A stretch of DNA of 64,000 nt from Tamlana sp038148895 (GCA_038148895.1 JBBVGQ010000006.1); one strand, 5' to 3'. Positions 36,598 through 46,009 are shown, counted from the first letter of the stretch. Notes: a model not told the origin generated them from the letters alone. Numbers and translations: made by a program.

Positions 36598-38448
36598 ATG
36601 ATAGATTTAAAAAAAATAGTGATGCTGATAACTATAATGTTATTGGCCCACGCAGGATGGTCCCAAAAAACTACACCAGACTACCAATATGCTTTTGATG
36701 GACAAGTAAAATGGCTAATACTGCATGAATCTGGAACTTTATTGGCATCAACAGGAGAGGCATTGGCCGGAATAAGACCCAATAGCCATGAAGTGTCTTT
36801 TAAGCTTGAGCGACTTAAAAAAGTTAAAGAGGAAAACCTTGAGTTTGTTCCAGGTACACCTTATGTAATCATTAAGCCACGCGGTATTTTTATGCATACC
36901 GTTGTTGTTGATGTAGTAAAAGGTAAGATTGTTTTCGATTCAAAGGAAGAAAATTGGCAAAACGGAGTAACCAGCAGGTATTTCTTAGGGCCTGAGATGA
37001 TGTTTGTAGTTAATGGAATGCATAAGGAAGAAGGAAATAAGTATACAGGAGGAGTTGGTCTATATGATTTAAAAACAGGAAAACTCGTAAATATTTTTGA
37101 GCGGAAAGCTGCAAATCCTATGGTTGGTGAGCCCGATATTTTGGGCGATAATATTGTTATTCCAGGCATGAAAAATGTTGAGTGCTATTCAATAAGCACA
37201 GGTGTTGTTAAGTGGACGGCAGACATAAAGAATGCCTCAAATATTGCTGCAAATGAAGACTCTAAGGAGATTTATGCATTTCAAACAAAGGGAGACAACA
37301 CAGTAGTTCATAAAATAAATGCTGAGACCGGTGCAGACATGTGGCCAGACGGCAATAAAATAAAAGGAGTTATTTCAACGGTAGAGTTTACGGATAAGGG
37401 ATTGGCTATTGTAACCAATATTTTAAGTGGTGGAAGTAAACTTATGAGCAAACTTAAAGGCTCAGGAACCTCAAAAGTATATCTTTTGGATTTGAATACA
37501 GGTGCCGACCTATGGGATAAATCGCCAAAAACCAAAGGCATCATCAATCATTTTTATGTTGAGGATGATGGTATTCTTTTTGGAGTTTCGGATGGAGGCA
37601 TCAATAAAATTGGCTTTGACGGTACACCACGTTGGAGAAAACCATTAAATACAGGACCAGCAATACAAATCATGGCAACTGTACCAACGGGGCTTCTTTA
37701 TATATCTGAAACTGATGCTGATATTATTGATATGTCAAGCGGCGAATCGGTTTTTGGCAAAGCCATTAAATACAAGAATTCTGAAGCAATAGCTTCCACT
37801 TACGATAAAGTTCGAGACAGGTTCCTTATTACCTGTAAGGATGGTGTTTACGAAGTGAATGGAAATACTGGAGAGTACAATTTAATTGCTGGAAAAACCA
37901 AATTTGAAGGTAAAGAAGATCCAACAGGAATTGAAGTGAGGGATAATGGAATATTGTTAACCGCTTCACAAAATTTAGAAATGTTAGGCTTTCAAGGAGA
38001 CTCTAATTGGCATGTGTACCATCGTGCACCGGGCAAAAGTGCTTTTGGGCTTGCCATAGTTGGTGCATTGACATTAGCATCGGCTTCGGCATCTATTTCC
38101 CACTCAGCGTCTGCCGGATATATGAAAGGTGCGGGTGTTCCATCTTATAATAGTTCGGTTCAATATCACGAACAACAAGCTGAAAGTTGGGCCAATGTTG
38201 CCGATGCAGGATTTCAGGAAATGGCAAAACGTTTTAAAGCTACTAAGGCTACGGCAAATTCTGCGTTTATTTTAACCAAAGTAGATGATGGAGTTGCACT
38301 GGTTAAAGTAGATAAAGATTCAGGAAAAACATTGAACGAAATTGTAATTAAAGATAAAGATCCTATGTACGAAGTTGACGATATTGCAGGTTTTCTTTAT
38401 TTCAAAGACAAAGGAAATAACATAAGCGCTTTCGATTTAAATAAATAA
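36598..38448 (+). CDS. PQQ-like beta-propeller repeat protein, secreted
   Basis: Signal peptide of about 23 residues (...AHAGWSQ). Successive blades contain D-x-x-TGxxxW/N motifs such as LYDLKTGKLVNIF, YSISTGVVKWTADI, LLDLNTGADLWD and GTPRWRKPL, the hallmark of PQQ/YVTN-type propellers without cofactor-specific residues. Near residues 485-515 a small-residue hydrophobic stretch (GLAIVGALTLASASASIS) interrupts the propeller and may be a membrane hairpin. Probably a scaffold or binding protein. Followed by a strong terminator. Confidence 0.8.
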   Translation: MIDLKKIVMLITIMLLAHAGWSQKTTPDYQYAFDGQVKWLILHESGTLLASTGEALAGIRPNSHEVSFKLERLKKVKEENLEFVPGTPYVIIKPRGIFMHTVVVDVVKGKIVFDSKEENWQNGVTSRYFLGPEMMFVVNGMHKEEGNKYTGGVGLYDLKTGKLVNIFERKAANPMVGEPDILGDNIVIPGMKNVECYSISTGVVKWTADIKNASNIAANEDSKEIYAFQTKGDNTVVHKINAETGADMWPDGNKIKGVISTVEFTDKGLAIVTNILSGGSKLMSKLKGSGTSKVYLLDLNTGADLWDKSPKTKGIINHFYVEDDGILFGVSDGGINKIGFDGTPRWRKPLNTGPAIQIMATVPTGLLYISETDADIIDMSSGESVFGKAIKYKNSEAIASTYDKVRDRFLITCKDGVYEVNGNTGEYNLIAGKTKFEGKEDPTGIEVRDNGILLTASQNLEMLGFQGDSNWHVYHRAPGKSAFGLAIVGALTLASASASISHSASAGYMKGAGVPSYNSSVQYHEQQAESWANVADAGFQEMAKRFKATKATANSAFILTKVDDGVALVKVDKDSGKTLNEIVIKDKDPMYEVDDIAGFLYFKDKGNNISAFDLNK

Positions 38449-38471
38449 ATCTTGTTGTTGAGATTTTTTAT

Positions 38472-38513
38472 GATTAAGTGTGGTATTAACACTACTGCGC
38501 TTAATCTTTTTTT
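38472..38513 (+). terminator. Intrinsic terminator after propeller gene
   Basis: GATTAAGTG (38472-38480) pairs with CGCTTAATC (38498-38506), with one G-U pair, followed by seven T. Confidence 0.85.
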
Positions 38514-38635
38514 ATAACATTTTGTCGAAAATTTAGTTGAGGTTCAACATATTGGTTTAAATTTAATCCTGCTATTAATCAGTTCATATCAAAAGGCACC
38601 AATATGCAAAAACCTATTTGCTATTGGTGTTTTTT
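38514..38635 (+). ncRNA. Candidate small RNA ending in an orphan terminator
   Basis: A second strong terminator, CACCAATA-T-GCAAA (38597-38610) with TTTGCTATTGGTG (38617-38629) and six T, lies 84 bp after the first with no open reading frame between them. A small GTTGA/TCAAC hairpin precedes it (38533-38545). Either it is a back-up terminator or it ends a short independent transcript. No clear TAnnTTTG promoter is seen, so confidence is low. Confidence 0.3.
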
Positions 38636-38673
38636 ACTTTTAGGATTATTGATATTGAATTGAAAAATCAAAA

Positions 38674-38952
38674 ATGGAGTTTGATATTTTGCTTATTAAC
38701 GGGTTGCATTTGTTGGCATTGATTCTGGTGTGTTTTTCGGTTAAGGTTTTTTTTAACATGATGTCATTTAAACGGAAAGCAGACAAAGAACATTCTATTT
38801 TAATGAAGGATTTGGAAGTGCAAACACAAAAACTTAAATTGAACAGTCAAAAAGTTCAAGTGTTTGATAATTTAACTGCTTTACTATTGAAAAGGCTTTT
38901 TAAAATCACCAAGGATTTGTTGGCAGTTCAAAAATTGATAATTATACCTTAA
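38674..38952 (+). CDS. Small membrane protein upstream of TPR kinase
   Basis: A 92-residue protein with one TM helix at about 8-29 and a basic, coiled-coil-like tail (KDLEVQTQKLKLNSQKVQ). No family recognised. It precedes the TPR histidine kinase gene by 9 bp and should be cotranscribed with it. The amphipathic tail could contact the kinase or anchor a partner, but this is inference. Confidence 0.65.
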   Translation: MEFDILLINGLHLLALILVCFSVKVFFNMMSFKRKADKEHSILMKDLEVQTQKLKLNSQKVQVFDNLTALLLKRLFKITKDLLAVQKLIIIP

Positions 38953-38961
38953 TAAAATTAT

Positions 38962-41049
38962 ATGAAGAAGAGGGTATTGACCATCATCTTTTTAACGTGT
39001 AGCTATTTAATCTTCTCTCAAAACAGTTTAAAGAGCATTGATAGTTTACAAATCGAGTATAATTCCACTAAGGGCATAAATTCCAAAAATGATATTCTTT
39101 ATAAAATAGGAATCGAATATTTGAGCACCAACTTAGATTCTTCTTTACAAATCTTCCGTCGAGTCATTAAAAATGCTAAAATCATAAATAACGATACCCT
39201 TTTATTAAAAGGGTATTTGGGTATGGCAAAAGCTTTTACTGATAAAACTATGATTGACTCGGCCGATTACTATTTTGACGTTTCAGAAAAAAGCCTTGAA
39301 TTTATAAAGAATCAGGAACTACAAAAGTCACTATACAATAACAAGGGAATTTTGCTCTTTCACAAATCGGAATACAACTTAGCAGCCAATGAATTTAGGA
39401 AAGCCTTGGCTATAGCCGAAAAAGAAGCCAATTTGGATGCCAAGTCCAGAAGCTATAACAACATTGCAATATGTATGTCGTTTATGGGAAATTATAAAGC
39501 TGCACTGGAGATGCATATAAAATCTGCAAAGATAGCCGAAGAATTGAATGACAGAATTGGCTTGGCTAAATCTTACAACAATATTGGTTTGGTTTATAAA
39601 GATTTAGATGAACTGGAAAAGGCAGACGAGTATTTGCTAAAATCGCTTTTAATAAAAAAGGAAGAAGGCAATCCAATAGATATCATTGGCAGCTATTTAA
39701 ATTTGGGGGCCAATCAGCGTGCCATGGGCGATAAACTAAAAGATTCCTCTATGCTGTTAAAGGCAAGGGAATATTTTCAAGAAGCCCTAAAATTAAGCGT
39801 TTCTTCTGGCTACCTTAGGGGCAAGAATAATGCCTACGTTAATTTGGCGTTGGTTGAAAGCACATTAAAAAATTATGAAAGTAGTATTGCCTATGGCCAA
39901 AAGGCCTTGGAACTAGCCGTTGCATCAAAAGATTATGATAAAGAGATGGTAGCCAGAACAAACTTAGGGGATGCATACAGGTACAACAAGCAATTTAATC
40001 TGGCAAAACAGCAATTGTTAGAGGCATTGAAGATGGCTGGGGAAAGCCAAAATCTTTATGTAAAAAAAGAAGTGTTACTCATTTTGAGTTTACTGAGTAA
40101 AGAACAACAAAACTTTGAAAAGGCGCTGGGTTATTATGAGGAATACCACAAAGTGAATGATTCAATCTCATCTTCAGAAGTAAAAAAGAACGTTGACCAA
40201 CTCGAAGCCCAATACCAAAACGAACTCAAGGAAACAGAGATTCAAACCCAGCGGGCTGAATTGGCTGAAAAAGAATTAAACCTAGCAAGAAAAAATACCC
40301 AATTAATAGGTTTGGGCATATTGGTCTCGGTGTTGTCGCTGCTTGGCTATTTGATCTACAAGCAACAAAAACTTAAAAACAAACAATTGCAAAAGGACAG
40401 TGAGTTAAAAATAGCATTGGCCAAAATTGAAACCCAAAACAGGTTGCATGATCAACGTATTAGAATTTCACGCGATTTGCATGACAATATCGGGGCACAG
40501 CTCACTTTTATTATATCCTCGATAGAAAATTTGCAATACGGATTTAAAATTGCCAACGAAAAACTAACGAGCAAATTGACAGATATCGGTGCTTTCACTA
40601 AAGAAACCATATATGAATTGCGCGATACCATTTGGGCAATGAATAAAGATGAAATCACTTTGGAAGATTTACAAGCCAGAATTTCTAATTTTATTGATAA
40701 GGCTGATTTGTCTTCACAAAAAATAAAATTTGAATTCAATACAGATGATGCTATTTCAAAGGATTTTGAATTCACTTCGGTACAAGGCATGAATATTTAT
40801 AGAATTCTTCAAGAAGCTATCCACAATGCCATTAAGTATGCCGAACCTTCTTTGGTGGAAATTGATATTAACAAAGTGGAAAAAGGAATACTATTTAAGG
40901 TTACCGACGACGGTAAAGGTTTTAATACACAGGTTGTAACACAAGGCAACGGCCTTAAAAACATAAAAAAGCGGGCCGAAGATATTGGTGCCGAAATAAC
41001 AATTGAGAGTAATTTAGATATGGGAACAACTATTTTGCTACTTTGTTAA
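38962..41049 (+). CDS. TPR-containing sensor histidine kinase (HisKA_3)
   Basis: Signal peptide at 1-19, about nine TPR-like helix pairs at about 60-410 (YNNIGLVYKDLDELEKADEYL and similar), a short coiled coil, a TM helix at about 449-468 and a cytoplasmic NarL-type kinase. The phosphoacceptor is His507 (ISRDLHDNIGAQL). The HATPase domain shows ILQEAIHNAIKYAE, VTDDGKGFN and GNGLKNIKKRAEDIGA. The TPR part is outside the cytoplasm, a layout common in Bacteroidota. The cognate response regulator follows 14 bp later. Input signal unknown. Confidence 0.93.
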   Translation: MKKRVLTIIFLTCSYLIFSQNSLKSIDSLQIEYNSTKGINSKNDILYKIGIEYLSTNLDSSLQIFRRVIKNAKIINNDTLLLKGYLGMAKAFTDKTMIDSADYYFDVSEKSLEFIKNQELQKSLYNNKGILLFHKSEYNLAANEFRKALAIAEKEANLDAKSRSYNNIAICMSFMGNYKAALEMHIKSAKIAEELNDRIGLAKSYNNIGLVYKDLDELEKADEYLLKSLLIKKEEGNPIDIIGSYLNLGANQRAMGDKLKDSSMLLKAREYFQEALKLSVSSGYLRGKNNAYVNLALVESTLKNYESSIAYGQKALELAVASKDYDKEMVARTNLGDAYRYNKQFNLAKQQLLEALKMAGESQNLYVKKEVLLILSLLSKEQQNFEKALGYYEEYHKVNDSISSSEVKKNVDQLEAQYQNELKETEIQTQRAELAEKELNLARKNTQLIGLGILVSVLSLLGYLIYKQQKLKNKQLQKDSELKIALAKIETQNRLHDQRIRISRDLHDNIGAQLTFIISSIENLQYGFKIANEKLTSKLTDIGAFTKETIYELRDTIWAMNKDEITLEDLQARISNFIDKADLSSQKIKFEFNTDDAISKDFEFTSVQGMNIYRILQEAIHNAIKYAEPSLVEIDINKVEKGILFKVTDDGKGFNTQVVTQGNGLKNIKKRAEDIGAEITIESNLDMGTTILLLC

Positions 41050-41063
41050 ATGAAAGAATTCAC

Positions 41064-41714
41064 ATGAATATTAAAATAGCCATAGCAGACGATAATACAT
41101 TTTTGGTAAACGTAGTGGCCGAAAAATTATCTTTTTTTGATGACCTAAATTTAAAATTTGCGGCCATGAATGGCTCTGGACTTTTGGAAAAACTTGAGGC
41201 CGATCATAATGTCGATGTTATTTTAATGGATATTGAAATGCCAGTTATGGACGGTATAGAGGCAACAGAAAAAATAAAACAAAAATATCCGCACATTAAA
41301 ATTATCATGCTAACTGTTTTTGATAATGACGAAAACATTTTCAACGCCATAAAAGCTGGGGCTGATGGTTATTTGCTTAAAGAGGTTAACGCAAAGGATT
41401 TACATACAGGAATTTTAGAAACCTTAAATGGAGGTGCCGCTATGAATCCGTCAATTGCTCTAAAAACACTAAAGTTGCTTAGGAATCCGTTGGAAATTGA
41501 AGACACAAAAGAGAAAGATGATGTAAAACTTACAACACGTGAAGTTGAGGTTTTGGAGCAGTTGAGTAAAGGATTGAGCTATAATTTAATTGCAGACAAT
41601 CTTATTCTTTCGGTCGGAACGGTAAGGAAGCACATAGAAAATATTTATAAAAAGCTTCAAGTACACAATAAGTTGGAAGCCGTCCAAAAAGCTAAAAAGA
41701 ACAATTTAATTTAA
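41064..41714 (+). CDS. NarL/LuxR family response regulator
   Basis: Partner of the upstream kinase. The start is ATG 41064 (MNIKIAIADDN); an upstream in-frame TTG overlapping the kinase is unlikely. Receiver domain at 1-120 with acidic pocket ADDN, phosphoacceptor Asp56 (VILMDIEMP), conserved Thr in MLTVFD and Lys in LLKEV. C-terminal LuxR helix-turn-helix at about 150-215 (LTTREVEVLEQLSKG, LSVGTVRKHIENIYKKL). Followed by an intrinsic terminator. Confidence 0.95.
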   Translation: MNIKIAIADDNTFLVNVVAEKLSFFDDLNLKFAAMNGSGLLEKLEADHNVDVILMDIEMPVMDGIEATEKIKQKYPHIKIIMLTVFDNDENIFNAIKAGADGYLLKEVNAKDLHTGILETLNGGAAMNPSIALKTLKLLRNPLEIEDTKEKDDVKLTTREVEVLEQLSKGLSYNLIADNLILSVGTVRKHIENIYKKLQVHNKLEAVQKAKKNNLI

Positions 41715-41794
41715 TGATTTCGTAACTTCAGGATAATGTCCTAAAGGGGCTTCATTATTAATTTTACAACGAATTAGTTTTGAATATTTAATTT

Positions 41795-41838
41795 ACATTA
41801 GTTAGGCTTCATATGTCGAAGTAAACTAATGTTTTTTT
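41795..41838 (+). terminator. Intrinsic terminator after response regulator
   Basis: ACATTAGTT (41795-41803) pairs perfectly with AACTAATGT (41824-41832), with an inner CTTC/GAAG extension, followed by T7. Confidence 0.85.
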
Positions 41839-41938
41839 GTTTTATATAGGCTCAATTTGAATCATTTTTCATCTACCTTTAATAAATTTCTAACAGGATA
41901 AATAGCAATAGCCTTTCAAAATATTTCTAAATTAGCGT

Positions 41939-42553
41939 ATGCGAAAAATTCTTTTTGGTGTTGTAATTACCCTAATTGTTCTGTTCACTTTCAAGTATTG
42001 TGGCGATAAGCGTGAAGATAAGATAACCCTTCAGGAGAGCAGTGCACTAATTCAGGAGCAAATAAGCAATGTTGGAAAACTTGTTGTTACGGAGGGACAT
42101 TTCAGTGATGTATTCAATTATAAAAACTCAAAGGAAATTTTTGGAGATTATTTCACTTCTGAGAAAAAAGCATTGGTTGTAGTCAATGCCGATGTAACCA
42201 TTGCTTATGATTTAAGTAAAATTGACTTCGAAATAGACGAAGCCAACAAAACGCTCACTATTTTAAATATACCTGAGGAAGAGATAAAGATTAGTCCAGA
42301 TTTTGAGTATTATGATATACAAGCAGATTTTTTAAATCCTTTTGAAGCCAAAGATTACAACGATATCAAAGCCAAAGTTAAGATATCGTTGCAAAAAAAG
42401 ATTGAGGCTTCAGATTTAAAGAAAAACGCCAAAAACCGTTTGGTTAGTGAGCTGTCAAAATTCTATATCCTCACAAATTCGTTGGGATGGACCTTGCAGT
42501 ACAACAACCAGCCTATAAATACCCGTGAATCTTTGGATGGCTTGAAGCTATAG
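41939..42553 (+). CDS. DUF4230 domain protein
   Basis: N-terminal TM anchor at about 3-21 (ILFGVVITLIVLFTFKYCG), then a DUF4230-type domain (SNVGKLVVTEGHFSDVF, KALVVVNADVTIAYDLSKI, ILNIPEEEIKISPDFEYYD). The length of 204 aa fits. Likely a membrane protein with its domain in the periplasm; function unknown. Its 3' end overlaps the convergent rhodanese gene by 6 bp. Confidence 0.85.
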   Translation: MRKILFGVVITLIVLFTFKYCGDKREDKITLQESSALIQEQISNVGKLVVTEGHFSDVFNYKNSKEIFGDYFTSEKKALVVVNADVTIAYDLSKIDFEIDEANKTLTILNIPEEEIKISPDFEYYDIQADFLNPFEAKDYNDIKAKVKISLQKKIEASDLKKNAKNRLVSELSKFYILTNSLGWTLQYNNQPINTRESLDGLKL

Positions 42554-42853
42554 TTGGTTTTTTAGGCTAACCCAGCCGCCACCGTTTACTGCCTCTATAC
42601 CATTACTTTTTAAAATTGATGCCGCATTTCCAGAGCGCATACCGCTAGCGCAACATGTAATTACAGGTTTTTTAAAACTTTTAATAGTCTCAATTTTTGA
42701 ATTGATGTTTTGTAACGGAATGTTTTTTGAACCCTTAATGGCTCCTTGGCTGTATTCTCCTGGAGTACGAACATCTATAATGATGGCGCCTCTGTTTTGA
42801 TATTCTTTTATCATATTATTTTTGTTTCCAAATAAAAAATCTAATAATCCCAT
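42548..42853 (-). CDS. Rhodanese-like sulfurtransferase
   Basis: Single-domain rhodanese of 101 aa. The active-site loop CASGMR gives catalytic Cys68 in a CxxGxR motif, with conserved IDVRTPGEYSQGAIKGSKNIP upstream in two pieces. No signal peptide, so cytoplasmic. It probably carries persulfide sulfur; the physiological acceptor is unknown. Convergent with, and overlapping, the DUF4230 gene by 6 bp. Confidence 0.92.
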   Translation of the reverse strand: MGLLDFLFGNKNNMIKEYQNRGAIIIDVRTPGEYSQGAIKGSKNIPLQNINSKIETIKSFKKPVITCCASGMRSGNAASILKSNGIEAVNGGGWVSLKNQL

Positions 42854-42968
42854 TAATAATTTTTCGGCAAATTAATCGAATAAATTTTAAAGCATCGGTA
42901 ACATAAGTTGCATTAAAGTACATTGAAAATTTACGTATATTCATCCCTTAAATAATGGCTGCCAAAAA

Positions 42969-43721
42969 ATGGAAACCCCTTACGTTACGCTTAAAGTTGA
43001 AAATAAAGTTGGTTATGTTGAATTCTTTCATCCCAATAGGAATTCTATGCCCAGTGATGTTTTAAGCCAGTTGGAACAAACAATCGTTAGTGCTGGAACC
43101 GATGACAAAATCAAAGTAATTGTCTTAAAAAGTGGGGGTGACAGAACATTTTGTGCTGGTGCCAGTTTTAATGAGCTCATTGCCATTGAAGATGCCGAAA
43201 CAGGAAAACAATTTTTTATGGGTTTTGCTAATGTAATAAATGCAATGCGTAAATGTCCAAAATTGATTGTTGGGAGGGTTCAGGGTAAAGCCGTTGGTGG
43301 AGGTGTTGGTTTAGCGGCAGCGACAGATTATTGTTTAGCCAATAAATATGCCTCAATAAAATTGAGTGAATTGAGCATAGGCATAGGTCCGTTTGTTATT
43401 GAGCCAGCGGTATCCAGAAAAATGGGTCCCAATTCAATGTCACAAATGACCATAAATTCTGAAACTTTTTTCTCTGCGGAATACGGAAAAGAAAGGGGGT
43501 TGTTTTCGGAAATATTTGAAACTACCGAAGCACTGGATACAGCGGTTAAAGATTTAACTGAAAAGTTATCTGGTTATAATCCAGAAGCGCTTGCCGAAAT
43601 GAAAAAAGTATTTTGGAAAGATGCCCAACATTGGGACGAATTGTTGGCAGAACGTGCCGAGATTAGCGGAAAACTTGTTTTGAGTAAGTTCACGAAAGAA
43701 ACATTAAAGCGGTTTAAATAA
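42969..43721 (+). CDS. Enoyl-CoA hydratase/isomerase family protein
   Basis: Crotonase-fold enzyme of 250 aa. The oxyanion-hole and CoA-binding motifs are DRTFCAGASFNEL and GRVQGKAVGGGVGLAAATDYCLA. The position of the second catalytic acid is within KLSELSIGIGPFVIEP. Family members hydrate or isomerise enoyl-CoA in fatty-acid or aromatic breakdown. No other beta-oxidation gene is adjacent, so the substrate is open. Convergent with the phenylalanine hydroxylase gene, 3 bp apart. Confidence 0.88.
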   Translation: METPYVTLKVENKVGYVEFFHPNRNSMPSDVLSQLEQTIVSAGTDDKIKVIVLKSGGDRTFCAGASFNELIAIEDAETGKQFFMGFANVINAMRKCPKLIVGRVQGKAVGGGVGLAAATDYCLANKYASIKLSELSIGIGPFVIEPAVSRKMGPNSMSQMTINSETFFSAEYGKERGLFSEIFETTEALDTAVKDLTEKLSGYNPEALAEMKKVFWKDAQHWDELLAERAEISGKLVLSKFTKETLKRFK

Positions 43722-43724
43722 ATT

Positions 43725-45482
43725 TTAAGCCTTTACTTTTGAGTTAACTATAGCCAATCCATCATCAATCAATCTTCCAACCTCAGGTCTGTTTTGCTTA
43801 ATGGTCTCCAAATGCTTTAAAATGTTATCGCATAGCATTTTTTCGTCCCCTTTATAGGCCAGCTCATAGAGTTCAACAGATAAAAGCCAGTCGTTTGGGT
43901 GTTTTTCAATAAGCTGTTCCAAAACTTTTGTTCTTGATATTGTTCGATTTTTACCTTCTCTGTAATCGCGAATTTGTTGATATAAAGTTTCGAGTTCCAA
44001 TCGCTCACCTGATTTTTCCATATGAATGGTTTGAGATGATATTTTATGGGTCATTAAATCAAAACTGTTCAAATCTGCAGGGCCCGCAAACGCTGAAACA
44101 ATTTCTTTGCCAATCGCCATATCGTAATCGCCCCATTCAGGTTTAAACAAAATAGTTTCGTTGTGTCTTACGGTGCAATTGCTAAAGCTGATGAGAATTA
44201 TTTTTCCTTGAAGATTGCGTTTTCCTGTAATGATTTCTCCTGAAACCGTAATACCGCCTTCAAACTCCAAAGTAACTTGTTTTTCTTCGTAAATGTTGTA
44301 AGCGCTTAAATCACGTGGACTCATATCTTCAATAGCCAAATTGATGCCTTTCAGTTTTCCAATTGGCGAACCAAATCCTTTTGGATGGGTATTGGTTCCG
44401 TGACCAACAAGTTCCTTTTCTCTGTAAGCCAACGCCGTTTTACCCGCACTTTGAATATAAATTGGGTTCCCCTCATTTTCAATGACCTCTTTAAATATAC
44501 CCGAAATTTGAAGACCTGTGCTCAATTCCACCGTACCCAAAGCTTCAGATTCAATGAGTTTGTTAATTCCAGAGAGCCCACCTTTACGCAGAGCCATATT
44601 ATTGGCAAATTCTTCCAAAACCAAACTTAAAAGGGCAAAATCGGGCGTAACATAAAGTTGGGGTTGTGGTTTGGTGATGTCAAAATCTTGATAGGCTGCA
44701 TCAATTGTGTATGGTAATTTTTTAACGTCATCCGTCAAACACCGAGCACTTTCCCCAATTGAAGAAAGAAGGCCGGCGCCGTAAATTTCAGGATTATCAA
44801 TGGTGCCAATTAATCCATATTCAACCGTCCACCAATGTAGATTTCTTATGAGTGCCATTTCACTAGGACTACCCATATTTTGCTGAAGCTCTTCTACTTT
44901 TTTTTCGGCGAAAGCAATGTCTTCTTCTTTCGTGTTGGGTGCTTCTTTTATAATGGAAAGATGCCTTACAGCTTCATAAAGTTCGTAGTCTTTGGCAGAG
45001 GAAATAGCTTTACATCCAATTTCACCAAAACGTCTTAAATATTCGGCATATTCGGGGTTGGCAATTATCGGTGCATGGCCGGCACCCTCGTGGATAATAT
45101 CTGGGGCGGGAGTGTATTCAATGTGTTCTAACTGTCTAATATCGCTGGCAATGACCAAAACGTTATAGGCCTGAAATTCCATAAAGGCATTGGGCGGAAT
45201 AAAGCCATCAACGGCCACGGCTGCCCAACCAATATCTTTCAAAATACGGTTCATGCCGTACATATTGGGAATGTGGTCTATAGAAATACCTGTTTTTTTC
45301 AACCCTTCCACATACGATTTATGAGCCACGGTACTTAAAAAATCGACATTTTTCCGCATAACATACCGCCAAACAGCTTGGTCAATTGCGGAATATAACT
45401 TGTAATTCTGTGGCTTAATAAACTGCTTCAGGTGTTTGGGTAGGCGATTTAAAATGTGGTTAGATTCTATATGCTCGGGCAT
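43725..45482 (-). CDS. Phenylalanine 4-hydroxylase family, long form
   Basis: Non-haem iron, pterin-dependent aromatic amino acid hydroxylase. The iron-binding triad is visible as His131 and His136 (HEGAGH) with Glu221 (WWTVEYGLIG). The catalytic domain spans about 20-330. The 585-residue length exceeds the 260-450 of well-known enzymes: residues about 340-585 form an extra region, beta-rich at first (KGINLAIEDM, FEGGITVSGEI) and helical at the end. The long form is, to my knowledge, usual in Bacteroidota. Expected reaction is Phe to Tyr; the role of the extension is unknown. Confidence 0.92.
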   Translation of the reverse strand: MPEHIESNHILNRLPKHLKQFIKPQNYKLYSAIDQAVWRYVMRKNVDFLSTVAHKSYVEGLKKTGISIDHIPNMYGMNRILKDIGWAAVAVDGFIPPNAFMEFQAYNVLVIASDIRQLEHIEYTPAPDIIHEGAGHAPIIANPEYAEYLRRFGEIGCKAISSAKDYELYEAVRHLSIIKEAPNTKEEDIAFAEKKVEELQQNMGSPSEMALIRNLHWWTVEYGLIGTIDNPEIYGAGLLSSIGESARCLTDDVKKLPYTIDAAYQDFDITKPQPQLYVTPDFALLSLVLEEFANNMALRKGGLSGINKLIESEALGTVELSTGLQISGIFKEVIENEGNPIYIQSAGKTALAYREKELVGHGTNTHPKGFGSPIGKLKGINLAIEDMSPRDLSAYNIYEEKQVTLEFEGGITVSGEIITGKRNLQGKIILISFSNCTVRHNETILFKPEWGDYDMAIGKEIVSAFAGPADLNSFDLMTHKISSQTIHMEKSGERLELETLYQQIRDYREGKNRTISRTKVLEQLIEKHPNDWLLSVELYELAYKGDEKMLCDNILKHLETIKQNRPEVGRLIDDGLAIVNSKVKA

Positions 45483-45648
45483 GACAAAATTTGCTTTAGG
45501 TGATAAGTAAAAATACGGAATATTTATAAAATGTTTTGTTTTTCAAAGAATTATTTAAAAATATGGTTCGAAATAGGATAATATTAAAATTGATTAAGTA
45601 TTTGTGTATATTTAATAAATAGAGAAACGAACAATTAAAAAGTGAATT

Positions 45649-45978
45649 ATGTACAATTATAAGGCAAAAATTATTGATGTTTACGATGGCGATACAGTAA
45701 CCGCCGTTGTAGATTTAGGTTTTCTGCATTTTCAAGAAATGAAACTTCGTTTGTATGGCATTGATACGCCCGAATTAAGGGGAGCAGAAAAAGAAGAAGG
45801 TATAAAAGTCAGGGATATTTTAAGGGAAATGGTTTTAGACAAAGAAGTCACTATCCGTTCTTACAAAGATAAACAGGGCAAATACGGCCGATATTTGGCA
45901 AATATAATTTTGGAAGACGGACTGGAAGTTAACCAATGGCTAGTTGACAATGGCCACGCAAAACCATATTTTCCATAA
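45649..45978 (+). CDS. Thermonuclease-like (SNase) protein
   Basis: Minimal staphylococcal-nuclease fold of 109 aa. Calcium and catalytic residues are conserved: Asp13 and Asp15 region (YDGDTV), Arg34, Asp39 and Glu42 (RLYGIDTPE), and Arg81 (YGRYL). No signal peptide is present, unlike secreted nucleases, so it would be cytoplasmic or exported by another route. Probably active on DNA/RNA. Shares a bidirectional terminator with the DUF4136 gene. Confidence 0.92.
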   Translation: MYNYKAKIIDVYDGDTVTAVVDLGFLHFQEMKLRLYGIDTPELRGAEKEEGIKVRDILREMVLDKEVTIRSYKDKQGKYGRYLANIILEDGLEVNQWLVDNGHAKPYFP

Positions 45979-46006
45979 AAAAAAGCAACTTTAAGCTGCT
46001 TTTAAA
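45979..46006. terminator. Bidirectional terminator
   Basis: AAAAGCA (45981-45987) with TGCTTTT (45997-46003), A-rich on the left and T-rich on the right, between convergent genes ending at 45978 and 46010. It can serve both strands. Confidence 0.75.
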
Positions 46007-46009
46007 ATT

